Assembly (NCBI RefSeq): GCF_000698555.1
Contig: NZ_JFHE01000019.1
Coordinates: 1-64,000, forward strand
Direction: 5' to 3'
Length of the DNA: 64,000 bases
DNA from: Caballeronia grimmiae
Lineage (GTDB): Bacteria > Pseudomonadota > Gammaproteobacteria > Burkholderiales > Burkholderiaceae
Part shown: piece by piece, positions 1 through 10,642 of the stretch
Layout: each line of letters opens with the position of its first letter
Position numbering within the stretch: position 1 is the first letter of the stretch
Made by a program: the position numbers and the translations under genes
The notes under the pieces: model-generated
Databases searched by the model: none
What the model saw: only the letters and a program-made list of their open reading frames with translations
Told to the model about the DNA's origin: nothing

Positions 1-797
<797 letters not shown>

Positions 798-853
798 GGC
801 GGCGCGTCGAAGCACGCATCCACACGCGGACAAGCACTTTCACCGGAGCCGAT

Positions 854-1642
854 ATGCAGTTGAACATCAATGGCATCGACACGCGGTACGTACTCGACAA
901 CGAAGGCGGCGGCCCCTGGCTGACGTTCATTCATCAGCTTGCGGGCGATTTGTCGGTCTGGGACCAGATGGCCGGTTATTTCCGCGACAGTTACACCGTG
1001 TTGCGTTACGACCTGCGCGGCCACGGGCACACGGCGGTGTCGCCGGATGCCTTCACCATCGACGATCTTGCCGATGATCTCTCCGAACTACTCGACCGGC
1101 TCGGCGCGCCGTCGACGCATGTCGTCGGCTTGTCGATTGGCGGAATGGTCGCGCAGAAGTTCGCAATCAACCATGCGGACAAAGTGGATTCGCTGACGGT
1201 CGTCGGCGCGCCCGCCTTCATTCGTGAGGAAGCGCGCCCGACCTTCCTGCAACGCGCGGCGTCCGTGCGCGAAAGCGGAATAGCCGGTATCGTGGAACCA
1301 ACGCTCGAGCGCTGGTTCACTGCGGAGTTCCGCAAGGCGCATCCGGAAGTCATCGAGCAGATTGCTGAAACGATAGCCAACACGCCCGCTGAGGGTTTTG
1401 CGCGTGCAGCCGAGGCGCTGAGCCGTTTCGATGCGCGCGCCGAGCTTGCGTCCATAGCGAAACGCACGCTCGTCGTGGCCGGTGAACAGGACAATGGCAC
1501 GCCGCATGCTGAATCCAAACTGATCGCCGACACTGTGCCGGGCGCGCAATTCGAGTTACTGAATGCGGCACATCTGTCTCCGGTCGAGGTGTCACAGCGT
1601 TTTTGCGCATTGCTGGATGCGTTCTTGCGCGGACCCGCCTGA
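854..1642 (+). CDS. Alpha/beta hydrolase, 3-oxoadipate enol-lactonase-like
   Basis: A 262-residue alpha/beta-hydrolase of the PcaD type, which hydrolyses 3-oxoadipate enol-lactone in the beta-ketoadipate pathway. Visible features are an oxyanion HQL region near residues 28-30, the nucleophile elbow GLSIGG near residue 93, an acid-bearing GEQDNGTP loop and a catalytic AAH near residue 236. The ATG at 854 is chosen because GGAG lies a few bases upstream and MQLNINGI aligns with the family start. An upstream in-frame extension overlapping the DUF3108 gene looks like leader. No other pca genes are adjacent, so the true substrate is uncertain. The protein should be cytoplasmic. Confidence 0.8.
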   Translation: MQLNINGIDTRYVLDNEGGGPWLTFIHQLAGDLSVWDQMAGYFRDSYTVLRYDLRGHGHTAVSPDAFTIDDLADDLSELLDRLGAPSTHVVGLSIGGMVAQKFAINHADKVDSLTVVGAPAFIREEARPTFLQRAASVRESGIAGIVEPTLERWFTAEFRKAHPEVIEQIAETIANTPAEGFARAAEALSRFDARAELASIAKRTLVVAGEQDNGTPHAESKLIADTVPGAQFELLNAAHLSPVEVSQRFCALLDAFLRGPA

Positions 1643-1768
1643 GCTTGTATCACAAGAAATAGCCTCGATAAAACCGGCATCACGTCGAGGCCACCCCTTG
1701 AATTCCCACCCCGTCGCTCCACTTAGGATGCAGGTTTGCCAGGAGCAAAAGGAATAAGGAGTGTCGCC

Positions 1769-2026
1769 ATGCAAATGATCTACAACAGCCCTAACTATTG
1801 CGTCGTCGAATTTCCGCCGCAGGACAACCATCTCGCGATGATGTCGGGCGGTTACGAAATCGTCGACAAGAACACGCAACGGGAGATCTTCATCGACGGT
1901 GCGCTCGCCGAAAAGTTTCGCGAGCACGTGCAAAAGCTGATCGAGGAAGAACCATCGCTCGAAGATGTCGATGAATTTCTTGGCCAGTTCGACATCTTGA
2001 TGACGCAACCAGTCGTCCTCCACTGA
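1769..2026 (+). CDS. DUF3567 family protein
   Basis: An 85-residue acidic cytoplasmic protein beginning MQMIYNSPNY, a conserved small family of Burkholderiales (DUF3567). It has no signal peptide, membrane segment or obvious catalytic motif. The C-terminal half is predicted helical and acidic (EEEPSLEDVDEFL). The ATG at 1769 follows an AGGAG-like sequence (aaggagtgtcgcc). It stands alone, with an intrinsic terminator about 95 bases downstream. Function unknown. Confidence 0.85.
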   Translation: MQMIYNSPNYCVVEFPPQDNHLAMMSGGYEIVDKNTQREIFIDGALAEKFREHVQKLIEEEPSLEDVDEFLGQFDILMTQPVVLH

Positions 2027-2118
2027 TCCGCCGCCCAGGCGCTTCGTGCGCCGGGCGCCGTCACTGCTTGCCGGCGATCGGGCAAGCCATGCAGCAAGGC
2101 AAACAAGCGACACGCCAG

Positions 2119-2154
2119 AAAGACCCCGTCCCTCATCGGCGGGGTTCTTTTTTT
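2119..2154 (+). terminator. Intrinsic terminator after DUF3567 gene
   Basis: GACCCCG and CGGGGTTC arms around a short loop are followed by a run of seven or more T. It separates the DUF3567 gene from the methionine synthase promoter. Confidence 0.85.
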
Positions 2155-2212
2155 GTACGTCGTACACACGCCTCCGGGTGTCCCGCGCAGAGCGACTGCC
2201 CTTCGCTGCGGC

Positions 2213-2218
2213 TACAAT
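2213..2218 (+). promoter_or_regulatory. Candidate -10 box for metH
   Basis: TACAAT lies 40 bases upstream of the metH N-terminal gene, downstream of the preceding terminator. I see no good -35 hexamer. The leader is too short for a SAM, SAH or cobalamin riboswitch. Confidence 0.4.
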
Positions 2219-2257
2219 GACGGACTATTTCATCATCCGGTACAGGGCCTGTCCGTC

Positions 2258-3334
2258 ATGAACCAGAACGCCAATCCGAGTCCGTCGGGCGTGAAATCGC
2301 CCAAGCGCGAATACACGCGCGGCGCCGCGCTGCCCGCGCTTTTGCAACGGCGCATCCTCATTCTCGATGGCGCGATGGGCACCATGATCCAGCGCTACAA
2401 GCTCGATGAAGCCGCTTATCGCGGCGAGCGCTTCAAGGATTACGACCGCGATATCAAAGGCAACAACGAGTTGCTGTCGATCACGCAGCCGCAGATCATC
2501 CGCGAGATTCACGACAAGTATCTCGCTGCGGGCGCGGACATCATCGAGACGAACACCTTCGGCGCGACGCGCGTGGCGCAGGCCGATTACGGCATGGAAG
2601 AGCTCGCGGCCGAAATGAACCTCGCATCGGCGAAGCTCGCGCGCGAAGCCTGCGATACCTTCTCGACGCCCGACAAGCCGCGCTTCGTCGCCGGCGCGAT
2701 CGGACCGACGCCGAAGACCGCGAGCATTTCTCCGGACGTCAACGATCCGGGCGCACGCAACGTCACCTTCGACGAGCTGCGCAATACCTATTACGAGCAG
2801 GCCAAGGCGCTGCTCGATGCGGGCTGCGATCTGTTTCTAGTGGAAACCATCTTCGACACGCTGAACGCCAAGGCCGCCCTCTTCGCACTCGATGAACTGT
2901 TCGAGGACACCGGCGAACTCGTGCCGATCATGATTTCAGGCACCGTCACCGATGCATCGGGGCGCATTCTCTCGGGGCAAACGGTCGAGGCGTTCTGGAA
3001 CTCGCTGCGTCATGCGAAGCCGCTCACGTTCGGGCTGAACTGCGCATTGGGTGCGGCGCTGATGCGTCCGTACATCGCGGAACTGGCGAAGCTGTGCGAC
3101 ACCTTCGTGTCGTGCTATCCGAACGCGGGCCTGCCGAACCCGATGAGCGATACCGGCTTCGACGAGACGCCGGACGTGACGTCGGGATTGCTGAAGGAAT
3201 TCGCCGAAGCCGGTCTGGTGAATCTGGCGGGCGGGTGCTGCGGGACGACGCCGGAGCATATCGCGGAGATTGCGAAGGCGCTGGCGGACGTGAAGCCGCG
3301 CCCCTTTCCCGCTCAGTACCGCGACGCCGCCTGA
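2258..3334 (+). CDS. metH: Methionine synthase, homocysteine-binding part (split MetH N-terminus)
   Basis: A 358-residue protein corresponding to the N-terminal homocysteine-methyltransferase barrel of cobalamin-dependent MetH. Signature segments are [10 protein letters not shown] near residue 40, ETNTFGAT near 100, and the zinc-binding cysteines GLNCALG and [10 protein letters not shown] near 325. It would bind and activate homocysteine for methyl transfer from methylcobalamin. The gene ends 18 bases before a second gene with the folate, cobalamin and activation domains, so the usual single polypeptide of about 1,230 residues is encoded as two subunits. The ATG at 2258 is preferred over upstream in-frame codons, which overlap the promoter region. 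Confidence 0.93.
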   Translation: MNQNANPSPSGVKSPKREYTRGAALPALLQRRILILDGAMGTMIQRYKLDEAAYRGERFKDYDRDIKGNNELLSITQPQIIREIHDKYLAAGADIIETNTFGATRVAQADYGMEELAAEMNLASAKLAREACDTFSTPDKPRFVAGAIGPTPKTASISPDVNDPGARNVTFDELRNTYYEQAKALLDAGCDLFLVETIFDTLNAKAALFALDELFEDTGELVPIMISGTVTDASGRILSGQTVEAFWNSLRHAKPLTFGLNCALGAALMRPYIAELAKLCDTFVSCYPNAGLPNPMSDTGFDETPDVTSGLLKEFAEAGLVNLAGGCCGTTPEHIAEIAKALADVKPRPFPAQYRDAA

Positions 3335-3352
3335 CATCAGAGAGACAAGACA

Positions 3353-6070
3353 ATGACCGATCACACGATGCGTCTTTCCGGCCTCGAGCCGTTCAACGTC
3401 ACCGACGGCTCGCTTTTCATCAACGTCGGCGAGCGCACGAACGTGACAGGCTCGAAGGCGTTCGCGCGCATGATCCTGAACGGCCAGTTCGACGAAGCCC
3501 TTGCCGTCGCGCGTCAGCAGGTCGAAAACGGCGCGCAGGTCATCGACGTCAACATGGACGAGGCCATGCTCGATTCGAAAGCCGCCATGGTGCGCTTTCT
3601 GAATCTCATCGCATCGGAGCCTGACATCGCCCGCGTGCCAATCATGATCGACTCGTCGAAGTTCGAGGTGATCGAAGCGGGTCTCAAGTGCGTGCAAGGC
3701 AAGGCCATCGTAAATTCCATCTCGCTGAAGGAAGGCGAAGACGCGTTCCGCCATCACGCGAACCTGATCCGCCGCTACGGCGCGGCCGCCGTCGTAATGG
3801 CCTTTGACGAGCAAGGCCAGGCCGATACCTTCGAGCGCAAGACGCAAATCTGCAAGCGCTGCTACGAGATCCTCGTGAACGAAGTGGGCTTCGCGCCCGA
3901 AGACATCATCTTCGATCCGAACATCTTCGCCATCGCGACGGGCATCGAAGAGCACAACAACTACGCGGTCGATTTCATCAACGCGACGCGCTGGATCAAG
4001 CGGAACCTGCCGTACGCGAAGGTCAGCGGCGGCGTATCTAACGTGTCGTTCTCGTTTCGCGGCAATGATCCGGTGCGCGAAGCCATCCATACGGTGTTCC
4101 TGTATCACGCGATTCAGGCCGGCATGGACATGGGCATCGTCAACGCCGGACAGCTCGGCGTGTATGCCGATCTGGACGCCGAGCTGCGCGAGCGGGTCGA
4201 AGACGTCGTGCTCAACCGCCGCGAAGACGCGACCGATCGTCTGCTCGAGATCGCCGACAAGTTCAAGACCGGCGCGGCGAAGAAGGAAGAGAACCTCGAA
4301 TGGCGCAATCAGCCGGTCGAGCAGCGTCTTTCGCATGCGCTCGTGCACGGCATCACGAATTTCATCGTCGAAGATACCGAGGAAGTGCGCGCGAAGATCG
4401 AGCAGGCTGGCGGCCGCCCGATCAACGTGATCGAAGGTCCGCTGATGGACGGCATGAACATCGTCGGCGACCTGTTCGGCGCGGGCAAGATGTTCCTGCC
4501 GCAAGTCGTGAAGTCGGCGCGCGTGATGAAGCAGGCGGTGGCGCACCTGATTCCGTTCATCGAAGAAGAGAAGAAGCGCATGGCCGATGCCGGCGCGGAC
4601 GTGCGCTCGAAGGGCAAGATCGTCATCGCGACCGTCAAGGGCGATGTGCACGACATCGGCAAGAACATCGTGTCGGTGGTGCTCCAGTGCAATAACTTCG
4701 AAGTGGTCAACATGGGCGTGATGGTGCCCTGCGCGACCATCCTGCAGAAGGCGAAGGAAGAAGGCGCGGACATCATCGGCCTGTCGGGGCTCATCACGCC
4801 GAGCCTCGAAGAGATGGCCTACGTCGCGTCCGAAATGCAGCGCGACGAATACTTCCGCGGCAAGCAGACGCCGCTTCTGATCGGCGGCGCGACGACCTCG
4901 CGCGTGCATACCGCCGTCAAGATCGCGCCGCACTACGAGGGGCCGGTGGTCTATGTGCCGGATGCGTCGCGTTCGGTGTCGGTCGCGTCGAGCCTGTTGT
5001 CGGACGAGGGGGCTGCGCGCTATCTCGACGAACTCAAGAGCGACTACGAACGCATCCGCTATCAGCACGCGAACAAGAAGGCGCAGCCGATGGTCACCTA
5101 CGCCGAGGCGCGCGCGAACAAGACGAAGATCGACTGGACCGCGTACACGCCCAAGAAGCCGAGCTTCATCGGGCGGCGCGTGTTTCGCAAATACGACCTC
5201 GCGGAACTGGCGAAGTACATCGACTGGGCGCCGTTCTTCCAGACGTGGGATCTGGCCGGCCCGTATCCCGCGATTCTCAACGACGAGATCGTCGGCGAAT
5301 CGGCGCGGCGCGTGTTCTCGGACGGCAAGTCGATGCTTTCGCGCATCATCCAGGGCCGCTGGCTGACGGCAAACGGCGTCGTCATGCTGCTGCCGGCCAA
5401 CACCGTCAACGACGACGACATCGAAATCTACACGGACGAATCGCGCTCGCAAGTGGCAATGACGTGGCGCAATCTGCGGCAGCAAAGCGTGCGTCCGGTC
5501 GTCGATGGCGTGATGCGTCCGAATCGCTCGCTGGCCGACTTCATCGCGCCGAAGGAATCGGGCGTGAAGGACTACATCGGCCTGTTCGCGGTCACGGCCG
5601 GGCTCGGCGTCGACAAGAAGGAGCAGCAGTTCGAAGCCGATCACGACGACTACAGCGCGATCATGCTGAAGGCCCTCGCCGACCGTTTCGCGGAAGCATT
5701 CGCCGAAGCGCTGCATGCGCGCGTGCGTCGCGAACTGTGGGGCTATGCCTCGGACGAAACGCTCGACAACGAAGCGCTGATCGCGGAAAAGTACGTCGGC
5801 ATCCGGCCCGCGCCGGGTTATCCGGCGTGCCCGGATCACCTCGTCAAGCGCGATATGTTCGAAGTGCTTCAGGCGGATGAACTCGGCATGAGCGTCACCG
5901 AATCGCTGGCGATGTTGCCGGCCGCCAGCGTGTCGGGCTTCTACCTCGCGCATCCGGACAGCACGTACTTTTCGGTCGGCAAGATCGGTGACGATCAGGT
6001 GCAGAGTTTCGCCGAGCGCATGGCGATATCGTCGTCGGATGCGGAACGGGCGCTCGCGCCGCTTCGTTGA
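3353..6070 (+). CDS. metH: Methionine synthase, folate/cobalamin/activation part (split MetH C-terminus)
   Basis: A 905-residue protein with three MetH modules in order. The pterin-binding barrel starts with [12 protein letters not shown] and includes IDVNMDE. The B12-binding module has the [10 protein letters not shown] signature supplying the lower axial histidine. The C-terminal AdoMet-dependent reactivation domain carries PGYPACPDH. It transfers methyl from 5-methyltetrahydrofolate to cob(I)alamin, then to homocysteine held by the partner encoded just upstream. The two genes are clearly co-transcribed. The reactivation domain looks complete. Confidence 0.95.
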   Translation: MTDHTMRLSGLEPFNVTDGSLFINVGERTNVTGSKAFARMILNGQFDEALAVARQQVENGAQVIDVNMDEAMLDSKAAMVRFLNLIASEPDIARVPIMIDSSKFEVIEAGLKCVQGKAIVNSISLKEGEDAFRHHANLIRRYGAAAVVMAFDEQGQADTFERKTQICKRCYEILVNEVGFAPEDIIFDPNIFAIATGIEEHNNYAVDFINATRWIKRNLPYAKVSGGVSNVSFSFRGNDPVREAIHTVFLYHAIQAGMDMGIVNAGQLGVYADLDAELRERVEDVVLNRREDATDRLLEIADKFKTGAAKKEENLEWRNQPVEQRLSHALVHGITNFIVEDTEEVRAKIEQAGGRPINVIEGPLMDGMNIVGDLFGAGKMFLPQVVKSARVMKQAVAHLIPFIEEEKKRMADAGADVRSKGKIVIATVKGDVHDIGKNIVSVVLQCNNFEVVNMGVMVPCATILQKAKEEGADIIGLSGLITPSLEEMAYVASEMQRDEYFRGKQTPLLIGGATTSRVHTAVKIAPHYEGPVVYVPDASRSVSVASSLLSDEGAARYLDELKSDYERIRYQHANKKAQPMVTYAEARANKTKIDWTAYTPKKPSFIGRRVFRKYDLAELAKYIDWAPFFQTWDLAGPYPAILNDEIVGESARRVFSDGKSMLSRIIQGRWLTANGVVMLLPANTVNDDDIEIYTDESRSQVAMTWRNLRQQSVRPVVDGVMRPNRSLADFIAPKESGVKDYIGLFAVTAGLGVDKKEQQFEADHDDYSAIMLKALADRFAEAFAEALHARVRRELWGYASDETLDNEALIAEKYVGIRPAPGYPACPDHLVKRDMFEVLQADELGMSVTESLAMLPAASVSGFYLAHPDSTYFSVGKIGDDQVQSFAERMAISSSDAERALAPLR

Positions 6071-6212
6071 TTGCGCACACGCAACATATTCCGCGCGTGA
6101 TAGCCGGAAACAGGCAGGCTTTCGGCGGGAACATTTTGATTTCCGTAGACTGGTAGCCGCGATAGGCCGTCACGACGACGGCCACGCATTCTTTCGTCAC
6201 GGAGAAAGTCGC

Positions 6213-6416
6213 ATGAAGAAGATGACGTCCGCCGTAGCCGTTTCGATCGCTGCTGCTGTGTTCGCTGCGTCGGGTTCGGCTGCCTTTGCACAGGCCAGCA
6301 GCACCGAGGCTTCGTCCTACTCGCCGCCGCAAACGGAGCACAAGAAGAAGCCCAAGAAGCCGAAGAAGCCCACGACGGCCAAGCCGGCGCCGGCAGAAGG
6401 CGGCCAGTCGCAGTAA
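6213..6416 (+). CDS. Small exported Lys/Pro-rich protein
   Basis: A 67-residue protein with a clear Sec signal peptide (MKKMTSAVAVSIAAAVF, probable cleavage after AFA near residue 26). The mature peptide of about 40 residues holds a basic KKKPKKPKKP segment. The ATG at 6213 follows GGAG. It is monocistronic, with its own strong terminator at 6443-6479. I do not recognise a family. The basic tail could bind lipopolysaccharide, cell wall or nucleic acid, but that is inference. Confidence 0.7.
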   Translation: MKKMTSAVAVSIAAAVFAASGSAAFAQASSTEASSYSPPQTEHKKKPKKPKKPTTAKPAPAEGGQSQ

Positions 6417-6442
6417 GCGCACGCTTCATAGCTGAAAAAAAG

Positions 6443-6479
6443 AAAACCCGCATCGTTCGTTGCCGATGCGGGTTTTTTT
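6443..6479 (+). terminator. Strong intrinsic terminator, possibly bidirectional
   Basis: AAAACCCGCATCG pairs with CGATGCGGGTTTT and is followed by T7. The 5' side is A-rich, so it could also terminate the convergent DUF1840 gene that ends at 6507. Confidence 0.93.
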
Positions 6480-6506
6480 CGCGCTGCTGACGATGCGAGT
6501 CAGGCG

Positions 6507-6833
6507 TCACACGCCCCAGAGAATGTCCTTGTTCTCTTTCTGCGCAAGCCGAAGCATGTCCAGAAACGGATAGGCGCGCTGCGCGAGTCCGATGGGAATC
6601 TCATGCGGATCGTGGCCCGCCTCGCCTTCATGGAAATGCCCGTCATGTTCGGCGCGCTCTCGCTTGTCGGTCACGATGGCCACTTCGAGCTTCTGAATGG
6701 CGACGGGCAGTTCGGCCGGCGTAATGACGCCCCGCTCCGACAGAGGCTTGCCGATGATGCCAAGCAAATACTCCGCGAGGTTATCGAGCATCATGACATC
6801 GGGTGCAGCCATGGTCTTGAATGTAATCAGCAT
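6507..6833 (-). CDS. DUF1840 domain protein
   Basis: A 108-residue cytoplasmic protein starting MLITFKTMAAPDVMML, which I recognise as DUF1840, a small betaproteobacterial family of unknown function. Characteristic elements are LDNLAEYLLGIIGK and PFLDMLRLA near the C-terminus. A His-rich segment (HDGHFHEGEAGHDPHE, residues about 63-78) could bind a metal, but the role is not known. It is transcribed away from argS. The shared upstream region contains an operator-like dyad at 6938-6968. Confidence 0.85.
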   Translation of the reverse strand: MLITFKTMAAPDVMMLDNLAEYLLGIIGKPLSERGVITPAELPVAIQKLEVAIVTDKRERAEHDGHFHEGEAGHDPHEIPIGLAQRAYPFLDMLRLAQKENKDILWGV

Positions 6834-6937
6834 GGGAAGGTCCTTTCCTTTTGTTGGATGACAGCCGGCTTTCTATGCAAATCCTGTTGCAAGCGCCGAC
6901 GAGCCTGTTCTTCGCTGACAGCCACCCTCTTTAGACA

Positions 6938-6968
6938 GTTTAGCATTTGCTAAACTCCCGGTTTAGCA
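6938..6968. promoter_or_regulatory. Operator-like dyad with a third half-site
   Basis: A perfect 8-base inverted repeat GTTTAGCA-TT-TGCTAAAC lies at 6938-6955. A third copy of GTTTAGCA follows at 6961-6968, in direct orientation to the first with a 23-base offset. It is between the divergent DUF1840 and argS genes, about 105 bases from the former and 145 from the latter. The arrangement resembles a dimeric repressor site with an accessory half-site. I cannot name the regulator. Confidence 0.55.
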
Positions 6969-7112
6969 ATGTCTCACGCTCGAATCGCGCGTGGTTTCGC
7001 GTCGTTTCGCGTGGTTCTTCACCAGGCGGTTGGCTCCGAAGCCGCGTCGCATGGCGTCTCGCTTCGCCTTCATTCTTCGCATCCGCACCCGCTTCACCGG
7101 ATCACATTCAGC

Positions 7113-8897
7113 ATGCTGCCCGCACACAAAGAAATCCTGGAAACGCTCATCTCCGACGCGGTCAAGCAGGTCGCGCAATCCACGCAAGGCGCGACTGAAG
7201 CCGCCTTCATCGCACCTGCGATCGTCCTCGAACGGCCAAAGGTTGCCGCGCATGGCGACGTGGCGTCGAATGTCGCGATGCAACTCGCGAAGCCGCTGCG
7301 CGCGAATCCGCGTCAACTCGCGCAGCAGATCGTCGATGCCCTGCTCGCGCATCCGGACGCGAAGGGGCTGGTCGAGAGCGCCGAAGTCGCGGGTCCGGGC
7401 TTCATCAATCTGCGTCTCGCCGCGAAGGCCAAGCAAGACGTGATCCCGGCGGTGCTCGACGATGCCGCCGCCTTCGGTCGCTCGACGCGCGACGCGGGCA
7501 GGCACGTGCTCGTCGAATTCGTGTCGGCGAATCCGACCGGACCGCTGCACGTCGGCCACGGCCGCCAGGCCGCGCTCGGCGACGCGCTGTCGAACCTGCT
7601 CGCGACGCAAGGCTACGACGTGCATCGCGAGTTCTACTACAACGACGCCGGCGTGCAGATCGGCAATCTCGCGATTTCGACGCAGGCGCGCGCGCGCGGC
7701 TTCAAGCCCGGCGACGCCGAGTGGCCCGAAGCAGCGTACAACGGCGAATACATCGCGGACATCGCGCGTGACTACATGGCGGGCGCGACCGTCGCGGCGA
7801 AGGACGGCGAGCCGGTCAAGGGCCGTGGCGACGTCGACGATCTCGAAGCCATCCGAACGTTCGCGGTCGCTTATCTGCGTCACGAACAGGACATGGACCT
7901 GACCGCGTTCGGCGTGAAGTTCGATCAGTTCTATCTGGAGTCGTCGCTGTACAAGGAAGGCCGCGTCGAAGAGACGGTGCAGGCGCTGATCGATGCCGGC
8001 AAGACCTACGAGCAGGACGGCGCGCTGTGGCTGCGCACCACCGACGACGGCGACGACAAGGACCGCGTCATGCGCAAGTCCGACGGCACGTACACCTACT
8101 TCGTGCCGGACGTCGCCTACCACGTCACGAAGTGGCGGCGCGGCTTCACCAAGGTCATCAACATTCAGGGCTCGGACCATCACGGTACGATCGCTCGCGT
8201 GCGCGCCGGCTTGCAGGGACTCGGCATCGGCATCCCGAAGGGTTATCCCGATTACGTGCTGCACAAGATGGTGACCGTCATGCGCGACGGTCAGGAAGTG
8301 AAGATCTCGAAGCGCGCGGGCAGCTATGTGACCGTGCGCGATCTGATCGAATGGTCGGGCGGCATGACGCCGGGCAGCGAAGCCGCGCCCGATCAACTCG
8401 ACGAAGACACGATCCGCCGCGGCCGCGACGCCGTGCGCTTCTTCCTGATCTCGCGCAAGGCGGACACCGAATTCGTGTTCGACATCGATCTCGCGCTGAA
8501 GCAGAACGACGAGAACCCGGTGTACTACGTGCAATACGCGCACGCGCGCATCTGCACGATTCTGAGCGACTGGAAGGACCGCTACGCCGGCGACATCGCG
8601 CAAGCGGCGAAGGCGGACCTGTCGCCGCTCGCGAGCGATCGCGCGATGGCGCTGCTCAACAAGCTCGCCGAGTATCCGGAGATGCTCGCGCACGCCGCCG
8701 ACGAACTCGCGCCGCACGCCGTCGCGTTCTATCTGCGCGACCTCGCTGGCGAATTTCACTCGTTCTACAATGCCGAGCGCGTGCTGGTCGACGAAGAGAA
8801 AGAGCGCACGGCCCGCATCGCGCTGCTCGCGGCCACGCGCCAGGTGCTCGAAAACGGTCTCGCGACCATCGGCGTGTCCGCACCGCAGAAGATGTAA
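7113..8897 (+). CDS. argS: Arginyl-tRNA synthetase
   Basis: A 594-residue class I aminoacyl-tRNA synthetase charging tRNA-Arg. Visible are the N-terminal tRNA-recognition domain, the HIGH-type motif ([12 protein letters not shown], near residue 140), the KMSKS-like KISKRAGSY near residue 397, and the C-terminal DALR anticodon-binding helices. The ATG at 7113 ([12 protein letters not shown]) matches the family start, although the frame is open further upstream through the operator-like region. Length is normal for Burkholderiaceae. A hairpin follows at 8920. Confidence 0.96.
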   Translation: MLPAHKEILETLISDAVKQVAQSTQGATEAAFIAPAIVLERPKVAAHGDVASNVAMQLAKPLRANPRQLAQQIVDALLAHPDAKGLVESAEVAGPGFINLRLAAKAKQDVIPAVLDDAAAFGRSTRDAGRHVLVEFVSANPTGPLHVGHGRQAALGDALSNLLATQGYDVHREFYYNDAGVQIGNLAISTQARARGFKPGDAEWPEAAYNGEYIADIARDYMAGATVAAKDGEPVKGRGDVDDLEAIRTFAVAYLRHEQDMDLTAFGVKFDQFYLESSLYKEGRVEETVQALIDAGKTYEQDGALWLRTTDDGDDKDRVMRKSDGTYTYFVPDVAYHVTKWRRGFTKVINIQGSDHHGTIARVRAGLQGLGIGIPKGYPDYVLHKMVTVMRDGQEVKISKRAGSYVTVRDLIEWSGGMTPGSEAAPDQLDEDTIRRGRDAVRFFLISRKADTEFVFDIDLALKQNDENPVYYVQYAHARICTILSDWKDRYAGDIAQAAKADLSPLASDRAMALLNKLAEYPEMLAHAADELAPHAVAFYLRDLAGEFHSFYNAERVLVDEEKERTARIALLAATRQVLENGLATIGVSAPQKM

Positions 8898-8919
8898 GCG
8901 CATCTCCGCTCCTGTCGCG

Positions 8920-8947
8920 CGCCCTGTAACTTTATGACTACAGGGCG
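8920..8947 (+). terminator. Hairpin after argS
   Basis: A perfect 9-base stem CGCCCTGTA/TACAGGGCG with a 10-base loop sits 22 bases after the argS stop. There is no T-run, so termination would be weak or factor-dependent. Confidence 0.5.
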
Positions 8948-8990
8948 TGCCCGGACGCGAGCATGGCGCGGGCGCGCGTGACGCGACCGC

Positions 8991-8996
8991 TATAAT
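8991..8996 (+). promoter_or_regulatory. Consensus -10 box for SPOR gene
   Basis: A perfect TATAAT lies 41 bases upstream of the SPOR-protein ATG in otherwise GC-rich DNA. No good -35 is seen at 16-18 bases upstream. Confidence 0.5.
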
Positions 8997-9037
8997 CGTC
9001 GGCCAACTCGAAGACTTTTTTGCAGGTTATTCATACG

Positions 9038-9811
9038 ATGGCAACACCACGCCGCACGTCGAAGCAGTCGCAATCGAAGCAAACGGGGGGAACCTTTCTC
9101 GGCATCGTGCTGGGTCTGATCGTCGGACTCGCGATCGCCGTGATCGTCGCGCTGTACATCACTCGCGCGCCGACGCCGTTCGTGGCGAAGGTAGCGCCGC
9201 CGGCATCGGAGAGCTCGTCCGCGCCCGCTGCGCAGCCGTACGACCCGAACCGTCCGCTGCAAGGCAAGACGCCCGGCCAGCCGGTGCCGCAAGCCGCGCA
9301 ACCGACGCCGCCGAACACCGCGCCCGGCCAGAGCAACAATCAGACGCAGTCGTCGGGCATGCTCGACGAACCGCAGATCGTCGAAGTCCCGCCGACCATC
9401 GGCTCGACGGCTTCCGCGCCGAAGAGCGGCAGCGCGGCCATCGCGAAAAAGCCTGAAGCGGCGCCGGGCACGAACGGCTCGACGAGTTCGCCGACCGCCT
9501 CCACGCCGCCGAAGGCCGGCAGCGCCCCGCCCGCCACCGCGAAGACCACGCCGCCCGCTCCCGGCGACGTGAACACCGGCTACTTCCTGCAAGTCGGCGC
9601 ATACAAGACGCAATCCGATGCCGAACAGCAGCGTGCGCGTCTCGGCTTCCAGGGCTTCGAATCGAAGGTGACGCAGCGTGATGCGGGCGGTGTGACGTAC
9701 TATCGCGTGCGTATTGGTCCGTTCGCGAAGTTCGAGGACATGAACACGGCGCGTCAGCGCCTGTCCGATGCGGGCGTCGATACCGCCGTGATCCGCTTCT
9801 CGAAGCAATAA
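9038..9811 (+). CDS. SPOR-domain protein (FtsN-like)
   Basis: A 257-residue bitopic inner-membrane protein. It has a short basic cytoplasmic N-terminus, one membrane helix near residues 19-43 (FLGIVLGLIVGLAIAVIVAL), a long Pro/Ala/Ser-rich periplasmic linker and a C-terminal SPOR domain (YFLQVGAYKTQSDAEQQR onward, residues about 182-257). SPOR domains bind denuded septal peptidoglycan, so it probably acts in cell division or septal wall remodelling, as FtsN does. It lies between argS and dsbA, a common order in Burkholderia. The call as FtsN rather than another SPOR protein rests on architecture. Confidence 0.85.
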   Translation: MATPRRTSKQSQSKQTGGTFLGIVLGLIVGLAIAVIVALYITRAPTPFVAKVAPPASESSSAPAAQPYDPNRPLQGKTPGQPVPQAAQPTPPNTAPGQSNNQTQSSGMLDEPQIVEVPPTIGSTASAPKSGSAAIAKKPEAAPGTNGSTSSPTASTPPKAGSAPPATAKTTPPAPGDVNTGYFLQVGAYKTQSDAEQQRARLGFQGFESKVTQRDAGGVTYYRVRIGPFAKFEDMNTARQRLSDAGVDTAVIRFSKQ

Positions 9812-9978
9812 GCTCGTCCATGCATGACCTCGCCCGCGCCGCCGCACGAAAGCTGCGCGGGCGAGACCAAGAGCGGCGTGCAGCCTTAAGCCTGGTTTAA
9901 GCGTCGTATGTCCCACTTATGGGCCTTTTACGCGGCTGCTACGTTGCCATCACCTGCTCCTTCGCTCTCTTTCCGATC

Positions 9979-10626
9979 ATGAAAAAACTGTTCAGCGCCC
10001 TCGCCTTTTCCCTCGGCATCGCCGCCGCGTCGTTGAGCGTCGCGGACGTGGCATCCGCCGCTCCTGCCGCAGGCAAGGACTACACGGTGTTGCAGGCGCC
10101 GCAGCCGGCTGGCGCCGAAGCCGGCAAGATCGAAGTCATCGAGTTCTTCTGGTACGGCTGCCCGCACTGCAACGAATTCGAGCCGTATCTTGAAGCGTGG
10201 GAAAAGAAGCAGGGTCCGGATGTCGTGTTCAAGCGCGTGCCGGTGGCGTTCCGTGACGACTTCATTCCGCATTCGAAGATGTATCACGCGCTCGTGGCGC
10301 TCGGCGTCGCGGAGAAGGTCACGCCGGCCGTCTTCAATGAAATCCACGTGAAGAAGAACTACCTGCTGACGCCTCAGGCGCAGGCCGACTTCCTCGCGAC
10401 GCAAGGCGTCGACAAGAAGAAGTACATGGATGCGTACAATTCGTTCTCGACGCAAAGCGACATCAAGCGCGACGCCAAGCTGCAGCAGGACTACAAGATC
10501 GACGGCGTGCCGACGGTCATCGTGCAGGGCAAGTACGTCACGGGCCCGGCGCAGACGAACAGCCTGGAAGGCACGACGCAGGTGATGGACTTCCTCGTCC
10601 AGCAAGTCCGCGCCAAGAAAATGTAA
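9979..10626 (+). CDS. dsbA: Thiol:disulfide interchange protein DsbA
   Basis: A 215-residue periplasmic oxidase that introduces disulfides into exported proteins. There is a signal peptide (residues 1-28, ending ASAA), a thioredoxin fold with the CPHC active site at residues 61-64, the inserted helical domain, and the cis-proline loop GVPT near 176. The ATG at 9979 fits the signal peptide. Upstream in-frame residues would place hydrophobic sequence before it. It precedes a short-chain dehydrogenase gene by 16 bases, so co-transcription is possible. Confidence 0.95.
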   Translation: MKKLFSALAFSLGIAAASLSVADVASAAPAAGKDYTVLQAPQPAGAEAGKIEVIEFFWYGCPHCNEFEPYLEAWEKKQGPDVVFKRVPVAFRDDFIPHSKMYHALVALGVAEKVTPAVFNEIHVKKNYLLTPQAQADFLATQGVDKKKYMDAYNSFSTQSDIKRDAKLQQDYKIDGVPTVIVQGKYVTGPAQTNSLEGTTQVMDFLVQQVRAKKM

Positions 10627-10642
10627 CTACGCAGAAGCCGGT

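Noticed and set aside
2155..2257. Possible SAH, SAM or cobalamin riboswitch upstream of metH
   Set aside because: Only about 40 bases separate the -10 box from the start codon, and none of the conserved motifs of those classes is present.
2936..5953. A very long open frame (about 1,000 codons) on the minus strand
   Set aside because: It lies entirely antisense to the two metH genes and is Arg/His/Asp/Val-rich in the pattern expected from GC-rich codon complement. It has no recognisable motif.
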